Shown one piece after another: positions 51,135 through 58,876 of a DNA stretch of 64,000 nucleotides (the stretch's first letter is position 1; each line of letters starts with the position of its first letter). The notes under the pieces are model-generated. The model was given only the letters and a program-made list of their open reading frames with translations, was not told the origin of the DNA and made no database searches. Location of the stretch: assembly GCF_002160525.1 (NCBI RefSeq), contig NZ_NFKT01000028.1:1-64000 (forward strand), written 5' to 3'. The translations under genes and the position numbers were made by a program. This stretch comes from Lachnoclostridium sp. An169. GTDB lineage: Bacteria; Bacillota; Clostridia; Lachnospirales; Lachnospiraceae.

Positions 51135-51980
51135 TTAAACATACTGATTCATAAACTCCGCGCTCAACTGGAAGGATTTCACCGGCGACTTGTCCGCCCA
51201 GTTCTTGTGGCTTTCCAATACTACCGCGTCAACGCCGTTCTCCTTCGCGATCTTCACCATTTCCTTCAGATTCATATTTCCGTATCCCAGTTCCATACTG
51301 TCTGATTTTAAAATCTGTCCTGCCGGGCCGCTCACGCGGGTTCCCCGGTCATTGATGTGATAGAGCTTCATTCTCTTTCCCAGTCTTCTCATCAGCGGAA
51401 TCGTATCGACCCCTGCCTCTGTGGGCCAGTAGGAATCAAATTCAAAATTCACATACTGCGGATCCGTCTTCTCAATCAGCAGGTCATACGCCGTAGTCTC
51501 CGGATCCACCTTGCGGAACTCGCAGTTGTGGTTGTGATAGAGCAGGGATATCCCGCCCTCCTTCATAAGCTTTCCCGCCTTGTTCAGCCTTTCCGCAAGG
51601 TCGAGAACCGCTGCTTTATCCGAGTAATCAAACCGGTGCATTCCCGTAATAACCACATACCCGGTGTGAAAAGATTCCGCCTCGGCGATAATCTCCTCCG
51701 GCACTCTTAAAATACTTCCAAGATCTTCATGAACGCTGACTACTTTCAGACCGGTCTCATCAATCAGCCTGTGCCAGTCAAGCTTCGCCGTCTTTCCGAT
51801 TGGCATACCTGCCAGAGTAGTCAGGATCTTTACGATGGGCGGCATCTTTTTGATCATAAACCCGTTGATCTCGATCCCTTCATATCCGGATTCTTTCATA
51901 AGACGGATTGTCTCTCTTGCTTTCTGCTCGGAACCCATAACGGTTCCGAGCTGTATCATCTGGATTGCTTTTACCGGCAT
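51135..51980 (-). CDS. sugar phosphate isomerase/epimerase (xylose-isomerase-like TIM barrel)
   Basis: 281 aa, AP-endonuclease-2/xylose-isomerase-like barrel. Landmarks are SGYEGIEINGFMI, LKVVSVHEDLG, GISLLYHNHNCEFRK, QYVNFEFDSYWPTEAGVDT (metal-ligand Glu/Asp), KLYHINDRG and DAVVLESHKNW. Proteins of this type isomerise or epimerise sugars or keto-glycosides; the substrate is unknown. Its ATG shares a base with the GH2 stop (TAATG), so it is translated with that enzyme. Confidence 0.87.
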   Translation of the reverse strand: MPVKAIQMIQLGTVMGSEQKARETIRLMKESGYEGIEINGFMIKKMPPIVKILTTLAGMPIGKTAKLDWHRLIDETGLKVVSVHEDLGSILRVPEEIIAEAESFHTGYVVITGMHRFDYSDKAAVLDLAERLNKAGKLMKEGGISLLYHNHNCEFRKVDPETTAYDLLIEKTDPQYVNFEFDSYWPTEAGVDTIPLMRRLGKRMKLYHINDRGTRVSGPAGQILKSDSMELGYGNMNLKEMVKIAKENGVDAVVLESHKNWADKSPVKSFQLSAEFMNQYV

Positions 51981-54271
51981 TATGCATCAACCTCCGGCTT
52001 CTTTATTTTCTGAAGTGTCGCGTTGAGCGCCCGGATCTGCTCCTCGCCGATTGCGTCTCCCGCCTGGTTGAGCAGGCTTTCCAGGGTCATACGTCCCATC
52101 ATTCTCTGAAGGTTCGGATTGCCGCTCACACTCTCCGCCACATCTCCGCGGCTTGCCACTGCCTTCTCCATGATCTTCTGCAGGATCGGGGCAGTCTGCG
52201 GATTTGCCATCAGGTCGCCGTATTTGTCTTTAATGGAGTAGCAGTCCGGCTTGAAGTCATCTTTGTCAAACCAGTTGACTACGCCTCCCTGCTCCACATA
52301 CTGATAATCCGGATTGGGTTTATCTGCCCTGCGGACTGTAATCTCATCCTCAACCATTGCGGAAGCCCCGGATTTTGCTTCGGCTGCAATCCGGTGTTCT
52401 CCCGTAATCGGAACCTGGAATACAAAGCGGTACTGTCCCTGTTTTGTCCCGAATTCTTTTCCGTCCACATAAAGAGTTACTTCCGGCTGATTGCTATACA
52501 CTTTGATTTCTGTCACATCCTCCGCGCGGTCCACATACCTTCTGCCGCAGATGTGTACGAAAGGATCGCTGCTCCAGTGTGCCTTGTAGAGATAGAAAGC
52601 GTCTTTTCTCGTCTTTCTGTCCATAGTCACAAGACCTTTCTGATTCTGTCCGTGCTTTCCACCCTCATCTCTTCCGTCCGCAGCAAAGTCAAACATGTTC
52701 CACACATGCGTTGCCCAGAGGAAGGGGCGGTTCTCAATGACGTCCAGGATATGCTCATGGTAAACGGTCTGGTAAGTCTCCGTGTAGTCACCGCGGCTCG
52801 GCGTGGATGACTGATAGGCCGGATTTGCGTCCGCACCATACTCGGAGAAACCGATGCAGCGGTCCGGATATTTCTTGTGGTATTCATCAAAGAACTCCTC
52901 GTTCTGGGAGAGATCACCCAGATACCAGCCGAAATACAGGTTGTAGCTTCCGATATCCGCGATCTGAATCAGTTCGCTGTCTGTCTCAAGCATGAACACG
53001 TGCGCCATCGTGGTGGGGCGGGTGCTGTCCAGTCTGTGGCACAGGTCGTTGAGCAGCCTGTGGTTTTCCAGAAGGTCATCCGTCACACCGCCCGCTGCAG
53101 TAATCTCGTTGGAAAGGCCCCAGCACGCGATACAGGGGTGATTGTAGTTCTGAAGGATCAGTTCTTTCATCTGGCTTAACGTATTCTCCCTGCCGTTTTT
53201 CATGTGCATGGTGATATAGGGGATCTCCGCCCATACAACCATTCCCGCCTCATCACAGATATCGTAGAAATACTGGGCGTGCTGATAGTGCGCCAGACGG
53301 ATCGTATTTGCTCCCATCTCCCGGATAATCGCCAGGTCTTCCCGGTGCATCTCTTTTGTCAGGGCATTTCCCACACCCAGACGGTCCTGATGTCTGGACA
53401 CGCCCCGCAGCGGATAGGAACGTCCGTTGAGGAAGAAGCCTTCCTGCGGGTCAAAGCGCATCTGACGGCATCCGAAACGTGCAGAGATCTCGTCCAGGCA
53501 TCCGGCTTCTGTACCGTTTTCGTCCATTAATGCCGCTGAGACAGTGTACAGATACGGATCGTCCAGTCCGTTCCACAGGCGTGCATGATCCAGTACAAAC
53601 TCTGCCTTCGCGCATCCGTCTTCCACCACTGCAGTCTGCTCCTGGCCGTCCAGAGTGAATTTCACCCGGCAGTCTTTCCTGTCCCCGGTTCCCTCTGTCC
53701 ATGCTTCCACTGTAACTTTCGCGCTGCCCGCCGGAAGTCCGTTTTCGCTGTTCCCGCTCAGTTCCACCTCCGGAGTCACGCGGATTCCCGGCGCCCCCTC
53801 ATATCCCAGGGCGAAATGTGCTTTTGGAACTGTAATCAGTTTTACATCACGGTAAATGCCCCCGTAGAAAGTAAAGTCCGCCTTCTGGGGATATACCCGG
53901 TCATTGTTTCCGTTGTCTACAGATACGGCAAGTACATTCTCTTCCCCGAGGTGTCCGGTCAGGTTCACACGGAAAGTAGAATAACCGCCCTCATGATGGG
54001 CCAGATGCTCTCCATTCAGATACACATCCGCAGTCATCGCCGCTCCCTCAAACTCAATCCATGTCTCCTCTTCATCTGCAGGGGTTACATCCAGTTTTCT
54101 TGTATACCAGCAGGTCCCGCGGTAATAGTCATTGCCGCCGTCCTGTCCGTCCACGGCATTCCACGTATGGGGCAGAGTCACCGCTGTTCCCTTTGCTGCC
54201 GCAGCCGCTGCCGCGTCTTCCGCGGTTTTTACAAATTTCCATCCGTCGTCCAGCAATACTGTTGATCTCAT
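51980..54271 (-). CDS. GH2 beta-galactosidase/beta-glucuronidase family enzyme
   Basis: 763 aa, no signal peptide. Sugar-binding jelly roll (LLDDGWKFVKTA, LPHTWNAVDGQDGGNDYYRG, AAMTADVYLNGEHLAHHEGG), immunoglobulin-like domain, then the barrel with GVSRHQDRLGVGNALTKEMH, acid/base Glu in CWGLSNEITAAGG and nucleophile Glu in GFSEYGADANPAYQ. A helical C-terminal tail of about 110 residues (GVVNWFDKDDFKPD ... RALNATLQKIKKPE) is unusual for short GH2 enzymes. Galactose against glucuronic acid specificity cannot be decided by eye. AAGGAG precedes ATG. Confidence 0.92.
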   Translation of the reverse strand: MRSTVLLDDGWKFVKTAEDAAAAAAAKGTAVTLPHTWNAVDGQDGGNDYYRGTCWYTRKLDVTPADEEETWIEFEGAAMTADVYLNGEHLAHHEGGYSTFRVNLTGHLGEENVLAVSVDNGNNDRVYPQKADFTFYGGIYRDVKLITVPKAHFALGYEGAPGIRVTPEVELSGNSENGLPAGSAKVTVEAWTEGTGDRKDCRVKFTLDGQEQTAVVEDGCAKAEFVLDHARLWNGLDDPYLYTVSAALMDENGTEAGCLDEISARFGCRQMRFDPQEGFFLNGRSYPLRGVSRHQDRLGVGNALTKEMHREDLAIIREMGANTIRLAHYQHAQYFYDICDEAGMVVWAEIPYITMHMKNGRENTLSQMKELILQNYNHPCIACWGLSNEITAAGGVTDDLLENHRLLNDLCHRLDSTRPTTMAHVFMLETDSELIQIADIGSYNLYFGWYLGDLSQNEEFFDEYHKKYPDRCIGFSEYGADANPAYQSSTPSRGDYTETYQTVYHEHILDVIENRPFLWATHVWNMFDFAADGRDEGGKHGQNQKGLVTMDRKTRKDAFYLYKAHWSSDPFVHICGRRYVDRAEDVTEIKVYSNQPEVTLYVDGKEFGTKQGQYRFVFQVPITGEHRIAAEAKSGASAMVEDEITVRRADKPNPDYQYVEQGGVVNWFDKDDFKPDCYSIKDKYGDLMANPQTAPILQKIMEKAVASRGDVAESVSGNPNLQRMMGRMTLESLLNQAGDAIGEEQIRALNATLQKIKKPEVDA

Positions 54272-54349
54272 CTTCGCTTCTCCTTCTTAAATTTATTTAC
54301 TGTTTATTTGCTGTTTTACTTTTTCACTTCTGCTTTTATCTGCTCTCTT

Positions 54350-55660
54350 TTACTGTTCTATCAGACTGCCGAGCACTTTCAGGCTTTCCTTCGGGTGTCT
54401 TGTCTGTGTCGCCCGGTCAACCGCAATCAGACCGAACGTCATGGAAAATCCCTTCTGCCACTCAAAGTTGTCGAGAAGCGACCAGTACATATATCCTTTG
54501 AGCGGGATACCGTCTTCTATACACTGTACCAGACCGTCCACAGCTTCCCTTATAAACTCGCAGCGCCTTGCATCGTTGTCCGTGGCAATTCCATTCTCCG
54601 TCACGATCAGATCGCCCTTGAAGCGTTCCGCCACCTTTCTCACAACATCACTGATTGCTGCCGGATAATCCTCATATCCCATCTGGGTACGCGCTGAGCC
54701 CGCCGGCGCCTCTGCGACTCCGTTTCCGTCAAAAAATTTTCTCGTATAGCACTGTACTCCCAGGAAATCGTCATGTTCAATATACGGCAGGTAATGAAGG
54801 AACTCATCATCCCACTCTTTTTCGGCAAATTTCTCTCCGCCCGGGCGCGCTACCATATCATGAAGGGAGAGCGTAAGTCCGATCTTCAGATGAGGGCACT
54901 CCTCTTTCATTGCGTCCCTTGCCGCCTCGTGGGCCTTCATGACAAGAAGATCTCCCTCCGGCGTACACTGGGAAACAAAAGTGTGCATATCTCTGGGGTC
55001 TTTCAGCCCGAATGCCTGCGCGCACTCCACCATGCCGAGCATCATGTTTTCCTTGTTCAGATTAATTCCAACCTGAACATCGCTCTCGCTGCCGCCCGCT
55101 GCCGCTTTGTCTGTTCCGGCTCCCTGCGCTCCGGACATACGCTTCATCATCTCCTGCATCAGAGCTGCAAGCTGAAGACGCATGTTCGCCTCATTGATGG
55201 TACACACATACTCCATCTGATCGCCCAGTTCTCCCACAAGCCTGCGGCAGTACGAAGCAAAAAGATCCACCACTTCCGGATTCTCCCAGCCGCCCATGGA
55301 GATCAGCCATTTCGGTGAGGAAAAGTGCATCATCGTAACAATCGGTCTTACCCCGTTTTCGTGGCAGCACTTCAGCACCTTTCTGTAATGTTCAACTTCA
55401 TTTTCATCCCAGGCGTCCTTTTCCGGCTGGATTCGCGCCCATTCGATTGAAAAACGGTAAGTGTTCAGACCAGCCTGCGCCATGAGCCTGATATCTTCCT
55501 CATAGCGGTTGTAGTGATCCACCGCATCCAGGGACGGCTCGTTAAACATGCTGTGCGGGACCTGTTCCTGCGCCCAGTAATCATTGTAAATATTGTTTCC
55601 TTCCACCTGATGCGCCGCTGTCGCCGCGCCGAGCATAAAGCCCTCTGCAAATTTTTTCAT
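54350..55660 (-). CDS. GH1 beta-glycosidase
   Basis: 436 aa, intracellular. Family landmarks are FMLGAATAAHQVEGNN, YRFSIEWARIQPEKDAWDE, HFSSPKWLISMGGWENPEVV, acid/base Glu in YVCTINEANMRLQL (most GH1 have NEP), nucleophile Glu in DLIVTENGIATD and GYMYWSLLDNFEWQKGF. A Gly/Ala/Ser-rich loop around residues 175-195 (MSGAQGAGTDKAAAGGSESD) is longer than usual. First gene of its operon; the 198-bp upstream region is shared with the toxin-antitoxin-like pair on the other strand. Confidence 0.92.
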   Translation of the reverse strand: MKKFAEGFMLGAATAAHQVEGNNIYNDYWAQEQVPHSMFNEPSLDAVDHYNRYEEDIRLMAQAGLNTYRFSIEWARIQPEKDAWDENEVEHYRKVLKCCHENGVRPIVTMMHFSSPKWLISMGGWENPEVVDLFASYCRRLVGELGDQMEYVCTINEANMRLQLAALMQEMMKRMSGAQGAGTDKAAAGGSESDVQVGINLNKENMMLGMVECAQAFGLKDPRDMHTFVSQCTPEGDLLVMKAHEAARDAMKEECPHLKIGLTLSLHDMVARPGGEKFAEKEWDDEFLHYLPYIEHDDFLGVQCYTRKFFDGNGVAEAPAGSARTQMGYEDYPAAISDVVRKVAERFKGDLIVTENGIATDNDARRCEFIREAVDGLVQCIEDGIPLKGYMYWSLLDNFEWQKGFSMTFGLIAVDRATQTRHPKESLKVLGSLIEQ

Positions 55661-55800
55661 TCTGATTTCTCCCGTTCTGAATTGGTATTTTCTGTTCCAG
55701 TATGATTATATATCCGGGCGGGAAAATCATCAGTCTCTTTTTTCGGTTTTATGTTCAATTTTTCGTGATGTTTTTTAATTCATAAATCGTAACGAATATC

Positions 55801-55829
55801 TTGATTTGTAACTTAAAATAAGTTACAAT
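55801..55829 (+). promoter_or_regulatory. promoter with embedded 23-bp palindromic operator
   Basis: TTGATT (55801-55806) and TACAAT (55824-55829) have a 17-bp spacer. The arms TTGTAACTTA (55806-55815) and TAAGTTACAA (55819-55828) are perfect complements around AAA. The palindrome therefore fills the spacer and touches both boxes, the classic arrangement for auto-repression. AbiEi antitoxins of type IV systems repress through inverted repeats of similar length. Confidence 0.8.
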
Positions 55830-55858
55830 TTAAAAAAATAAGATAATAAAGGTGAATT

Positions 55859-56803
55859 ATGAAAGAATTTATTGAACAGACATTACATCAAAAAATAGAA
55901 CTCACCCCCTACAAAGAAACAAATAAATTTCCATTAATTCTGCAAGCAAATTACGACTTTTATCAATTGAAAATTCTGAAACAGATTTGCATTTTAGCCA
56001 GACCAAAAGAAGATTACAGACTTGTTTTACTGCGCAGCCATCAAAAAAGGATCGAACATTTGACCGGAATATATTGTGTACTTTATCTGGAAAAACTGAA
56101 TTACTATTCCAGAGATAAAATGTTAGAAGAAGGAATTCCTTTTATATGGGAGAAACATCAGGTGTATATTCCATTTCTTGGATTAATGCTACGCTCAAAT
56201 GAACTCAGGGAAATAAAACCCTGTTTCAAAATATCTTTTTTGACACAAAAATTTTTATTACTGACCATTTATGAAAACTGGGACAATCTGACAGTAACGA
56301 CAGCCGCGGAAAAGATGAATGTTTCAAAAATGTCGGTCACAAGAGCATTTGATGAAATCGAAAGCCTGAATATTCCTGTCTTAAAGAAAAGCGGCAAGCG
56401 TCGTGTTTATACAAAAGCAGGGAATAGAAAGGAAATGTGGAATATAATCAGACCTTTTTTGCGTACACCGTTACTTAAAGAATATTATTTGATGAGAAAA
56501 CTTCCTGATACTTTCCTGAAAAGCGGTATCTCAGGATTAGCTGAACTTTCACTCCTGACAGATAATTCATATCCTACCTACGCTGTAGTAAAAAATGAAA
56601 TCCGAAGTAAAGGCATTTACCAGGAAAAGCAGATTCCTGTCGGCGAAACCCCCGGATGTGTAATACAGGAATTAGGATACTGTATACCTTTTAAACATAA
56701 AAATATTATTGATCCACTGTCTATTTACTTATTACTTGAGAATTCAGATGATCCGAGAGTTGAAGTTTCATTGGAGGAAATGTTGGAGGAGTATGTATGG
56801 TAA
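55859..56803 (+). CDS. winged-helix protein, putative AbiEi-like antitoxin/repressor
   Basis: 314 aa, AT-rich gene. A winged helix lies about residues 135-180 (NWDNLTVTTAAEKMNVSKMS, VTRAFDEIESLNIPVLKKSG, KRRVYTKAGN). The N-terminal half is of unknown fold (VLLRSHQKRIEHLTGIYCVL, WEKHQVYIPFLGLML); the C-terminal half has GLAELSLLTDNSYPTYAVVK, where AbiEi-type proteins have their antitoxin domain. AAAGGTG lies 5 nt before ATG. The last 7 bases overlap the nucleotidyltransferase gene. Context (palindromic promoter, coupled nucleotidyltransferase) suggests regulator and antitoxin in one. It is not recognised as a named family member with certainty. Confidence 0.7.
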   Translation: MKEFIEQTLHQKIELTPYKETNKFPLILQANYDFYQLKILKQICILARPKEDYRLVLLRSHQKRIEHLTGIYCVLYLEKLNYYSRDKMLEEGIPFIWEKHQVYIPFLGLMLRSNELREIKPCFKISFLTQKFLLLTIYENWDNLTVTTAAEKMNVSKMSVTRAFDEIESLNIPVLKKSGKRRVYTKAGNRKEMWNIIRPFLRTPLLKEYYLMRKLPDTFLKSGISGLAELSLLTDNSYPTYAVVKNEIRSKGIYQEKQIPVGETPGCVIQELGYCIPFKHKNIIDPLSIYLLLENSDDPRVEVSLEEMLEEYVW

Positions 56804-57549
56804 AAGGATTAGATATATTTTATAAATATTTTGCAGAATATACAGAGCAATATGTTTTAATTGGAGGTGCCGCATGCGATATTTCATTTCGAAATAATGA
56901 CACAGATTTCCGAGCCACAAAAGATTTAGATATGGTGCTCGTAATTGAAGCCCAAACCAGGGAATTTGCACAGCAGTTCTGGAAATTTATACAAAGTGGG
57001 AAATACAAAAATCGTGCAAGAAGCAATGGGCGTCCGCAATTTTACAGATTTGATAAACCAGAAGAAATCGGATATCCTGCAATGATCGAACTATTTTCCA
57101 GAACAGATTTGGAATTAGAAGAAAAATCCGTATTGACTCCGATACATATTGATGATACGGTTTCCAGTCTTTCTGCAATTTTACTTGACAATTCTTACTA
57201 TGAATTGCTTTTAAAAGAACGTAATGTCATAGGCGGAATAACTGTCTTAAAACCCGAAGGGCTGATTGTCTTTAAAGCCAAAGCCTGGCTCGACCTGATA
57301 AGTAAGCAGAAACAAGGTATACGTATTGATTCCAGAGATATTAAAAAACACCGAAATGATATTTTAAGGATTACATCTGAGATGCCTTTAGAGCAATGCA
57401 AATTGCCAGAAAATATTCGGAAAGATATGATAAACTTTGTACACGCACTCAAAATCACCAAAAACGAATTAAAAAATTTGAAGCTTTTCGGCGTCCGTGA
57501 AGAAGATATCATCCATACATTAACAGATATTTTCAGTTTGACAGAATAG
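56797..57549 (+). CDS. nucleotidyltransferase-fold protein, putative AbiEii-like toxin
   Basis: 250 aa. The polymerase-beta-type nucleotidyltransferase core shows YVLIGGAACDI (Gly23-Gly24) and ATKDLDMVLVIE (Asp43, Asp45), the G-G...D-x-D pattern that binds NTP and metal. Further landmarks are YPAMIELFSRTDLELEEKSV, VSSLSAILLDNSYYELLLK and LKPEGLIVFKAKAWLDL, the last resembling the K-containing third motif of AbiEii/MenA proteins. Such toxins add nucleotides to tRNA acceptor ends. It overlaps its upstream partner by 7 bp. A GCCCTG-TTTC-CAGGGC hairpin (57549-57564) follows the stop. Function is inferred; it could be a non-toxic nucleotidyltransferase. Confidence 0.75.
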   Translation: MVKGLDIFYKYFAEYTEQYVLIGGAACDISFRNNDTDFRATKDLDMVLVIEAQTREFAQQFWKFIQSGKYKNRARSNGRPQFYRFDKPEEIGYPAMIELFSRTDLELEEKSVLTPIHIDDTVSSLSAILLDNSYYELLLKERNVIGGITVLKPEGLIVFKAKAWLDLISKQKQGIRIDSRDIKKHRNDILRITSEMPLEQCKLPENIRKDMINFVHALKITKNELKNLKLFGVREEDIIHTLTDIFSLTE

Positions 57550-57564
57550 CCCTGTTTCCAGGGC
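57549..57564 (+). terminator. short GC hairpin after the nucleotidyltransferase gene
   Basis: GCCCTG (57549-57554) and CAGGGC (57559-57564) form a 6-bp stem with a 4-nt loop, followed by only a moderately T-rich stretch. It may serve both convergent genes; weak as a terminator. Confidence 0.4.
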
Positions 57565-57599
57565 CTCTGTCTTCATCGTTCTTACATCCTTACACTATC

Positions 57600-58436
57600 T
57601 CAGATCTCATACCAGACGATCTCATTTGCCTCAAGATCCAGATCGAAACTCGATCCGTCCCCTCTATACACGGTTGTGCTCTGGGGCTCGTAGGTGTTGT
57701 TGACCACACAGTATTTCCCGTTCTTTACATAGGCATGGACTTCCACATTAAAGTTCGTGGAAAACCACTTATGCAGGTTCTCTTCGTCGTGGGAGGACCA
57801 GATAATGGAACGGTACAGGATCCGGCTGTTCTCAAAGCTGTAGGGCAGGCCGCTGATGTAGACGCAGCGTCCCCTGCCGAACTCCCGCACTGCCATCTGC
57901 ACCTCTTTGTCGCGCTGGACGAGGATCTCCGTTCCGTCCAGGGCGTAGATGTTCTTCTTGCCCTCGCCGAAGTCGATGTCCTTTGTGCAGTCTTCCTTGA
58001 TGAAATGGTCATGCTCCTCCCAGTTGTACTTGTCCACGTTGAGGGTGAAGCCGGTCTCCTTCTCCACGCCCATAACCGTGGCGAGCTGGAAGAAATGTCC
58101 TTCATACTGGTGCGCCGCGGGCTCGCCCACGCCGATGAATCCGCCGCCATTGTAGATGAAGCGTTTCACTGCCTCCACAATCACCGGATCAGTCCAGTTC
58201 TCCCCGCCGGTATACGCGGTATCCGCATCGCCCACGTTCAGGATCACATCAATATCGTCCAGGATGGACGGATTCTCGCGGATGTCGTCAAAGCTGATGA
58301 ACTTCACGTCAAAGGGCGCGCCACTCAGCGCCTCGATGACTCCCGCGTAGGAGTAGTTCTGTTTATAGTAGATGGCGTGGTGTACCATATGGTTGCCCCA
58401 TGCGCGCATCTTTCCCCAGCAGTTTAAAACTGCCAC
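57600..58436 (-). CDS. stand-alone C-terminal part of a GH112 beta-galactosyl-HexNAc phosphorylase
   Basis: 278 aa that match the C-terminal two-fifths of lacto-N-biose/galacto-N-biose phosphorylases: VLNCWGKMRAWGNHMVHHAI, YYKQNYSYAGVIEALSG, FDVKFISFDDI, NVGDADTAYTGGENWTDPVI, GGGFIGVGEPAAHQYEGHFF, GRGRCVYISGLPYSFENSR. In the full enzymes (about 720-750 aa) this part follows a catalytic TIM barrel of about 440 residues carrying the acid Asp. The barrel is absent: an in-frame TGA lies 15 codons upstream. Yet a GTG start (58436) with AGGA at 5 nt and a consensus-like promoter exist. Either a decayed gene that kept a readable end, or a reused sugar-binding/amidotransferase-like domain. Confidence 0.8.
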   Translation of the reverse strand: MAVLNCWGKMRAWGNHMVHHAIYYKQNYSYAGVIEALSGAPFDVKFISFDDIRENPSILDDIDVILNVGDADTAYTGGENWTDPVIVEAVKRFIYNGGGFIGVGEPAAHQYEGHFFQLATVMGVEKETGFTLNVDKYNWEEHDHFIKEDCTKDIDFGEGKKNIYALDGTEILVQRDKEVQMAVREFGRGRCVYISGLPYSFENSRILYRSIIWSSHDEENLHKWFSTNFNVEVHAYVKNGKYCVVNNTYEPQSTTVYRGDGSSFDLDLEANEIVWYEI

Positions 58437-58484
58437 TTTTTCCTGTGTTTTATTTTTTATTGTACCATTTCTCCCCCGTCATTT

Positions 58485-58513
58485 TATATGCTGTTCTTTT
58501 GATAAATTGTCAA
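58485..58513 (-). promoter_or_regulatory. promoter of the GH112-domain gene
   Basis: Minus strand: perfect TTGACA (58508-58513) and CATATA (58485-58490) with 17-bp spacing; TATAAA with 19-bp spacing is the alternative -10. About 50 bp before the GTG start. Confidence 0.55.
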
Positions 58514-58642
58514 TATTTTCTTACATACAGCAGCATCTTTTCTCTCATATTGCGGCAACTTTCTTCTGTACACCGGCAGGGAGAAGGAGTATAATAGCTT
58601 GCAGAATACCATTTAATCGGACATAAAAAGGAGGAATTATCC

Positions 58643-58876
58643 ATGCGTTTAAAGGCAAATGCAGACATTCCCAAATTTCTGACAGATGTCCGGCGGTGCA
58701 GTTCAGAAGTGTATTTTGAGACGCCGGACGGCGACAGCCTTACCTTGCGGTCCACACTGAGTCAGTATATTTTCTGTACACTTATCGATGAACCCGGAAT
58801 GCTCGGGAAGGGAACCATCCGTCTTGCCGAAGCTTCCGATAAGGATCTGCTCATACAGTATCTGGAGGATGAGTAA
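58643..58876 (+). CDS. small conserved-looking protein, unknown function
   Basis: 77 aa: MRLKANADIPKFLTDVRRCS, SEVYFETPDGDSLTLRSTLS, QYIFCTLIDEPGMLGKGTIR, then a short acidic end. No membrane segment or signal. AAGGAGG stands 9 nt before ATG. Its stop shares a base with the start of the AraC gene (TAATG), so the two are translationally coupled. Short proteins of this look (predicted alpha/beta, SLTLRSTLSQYIF core) are scattered in Lachnospiraceae without a known role. Confidence 0.75.
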   Translation: MRLKANADIPKFLTDVRRCSSEVYFETPDGDSLTLRSTLSQYIFCTLIDEPGMLGKGTIRLAEASDKDLLIQYLEDE

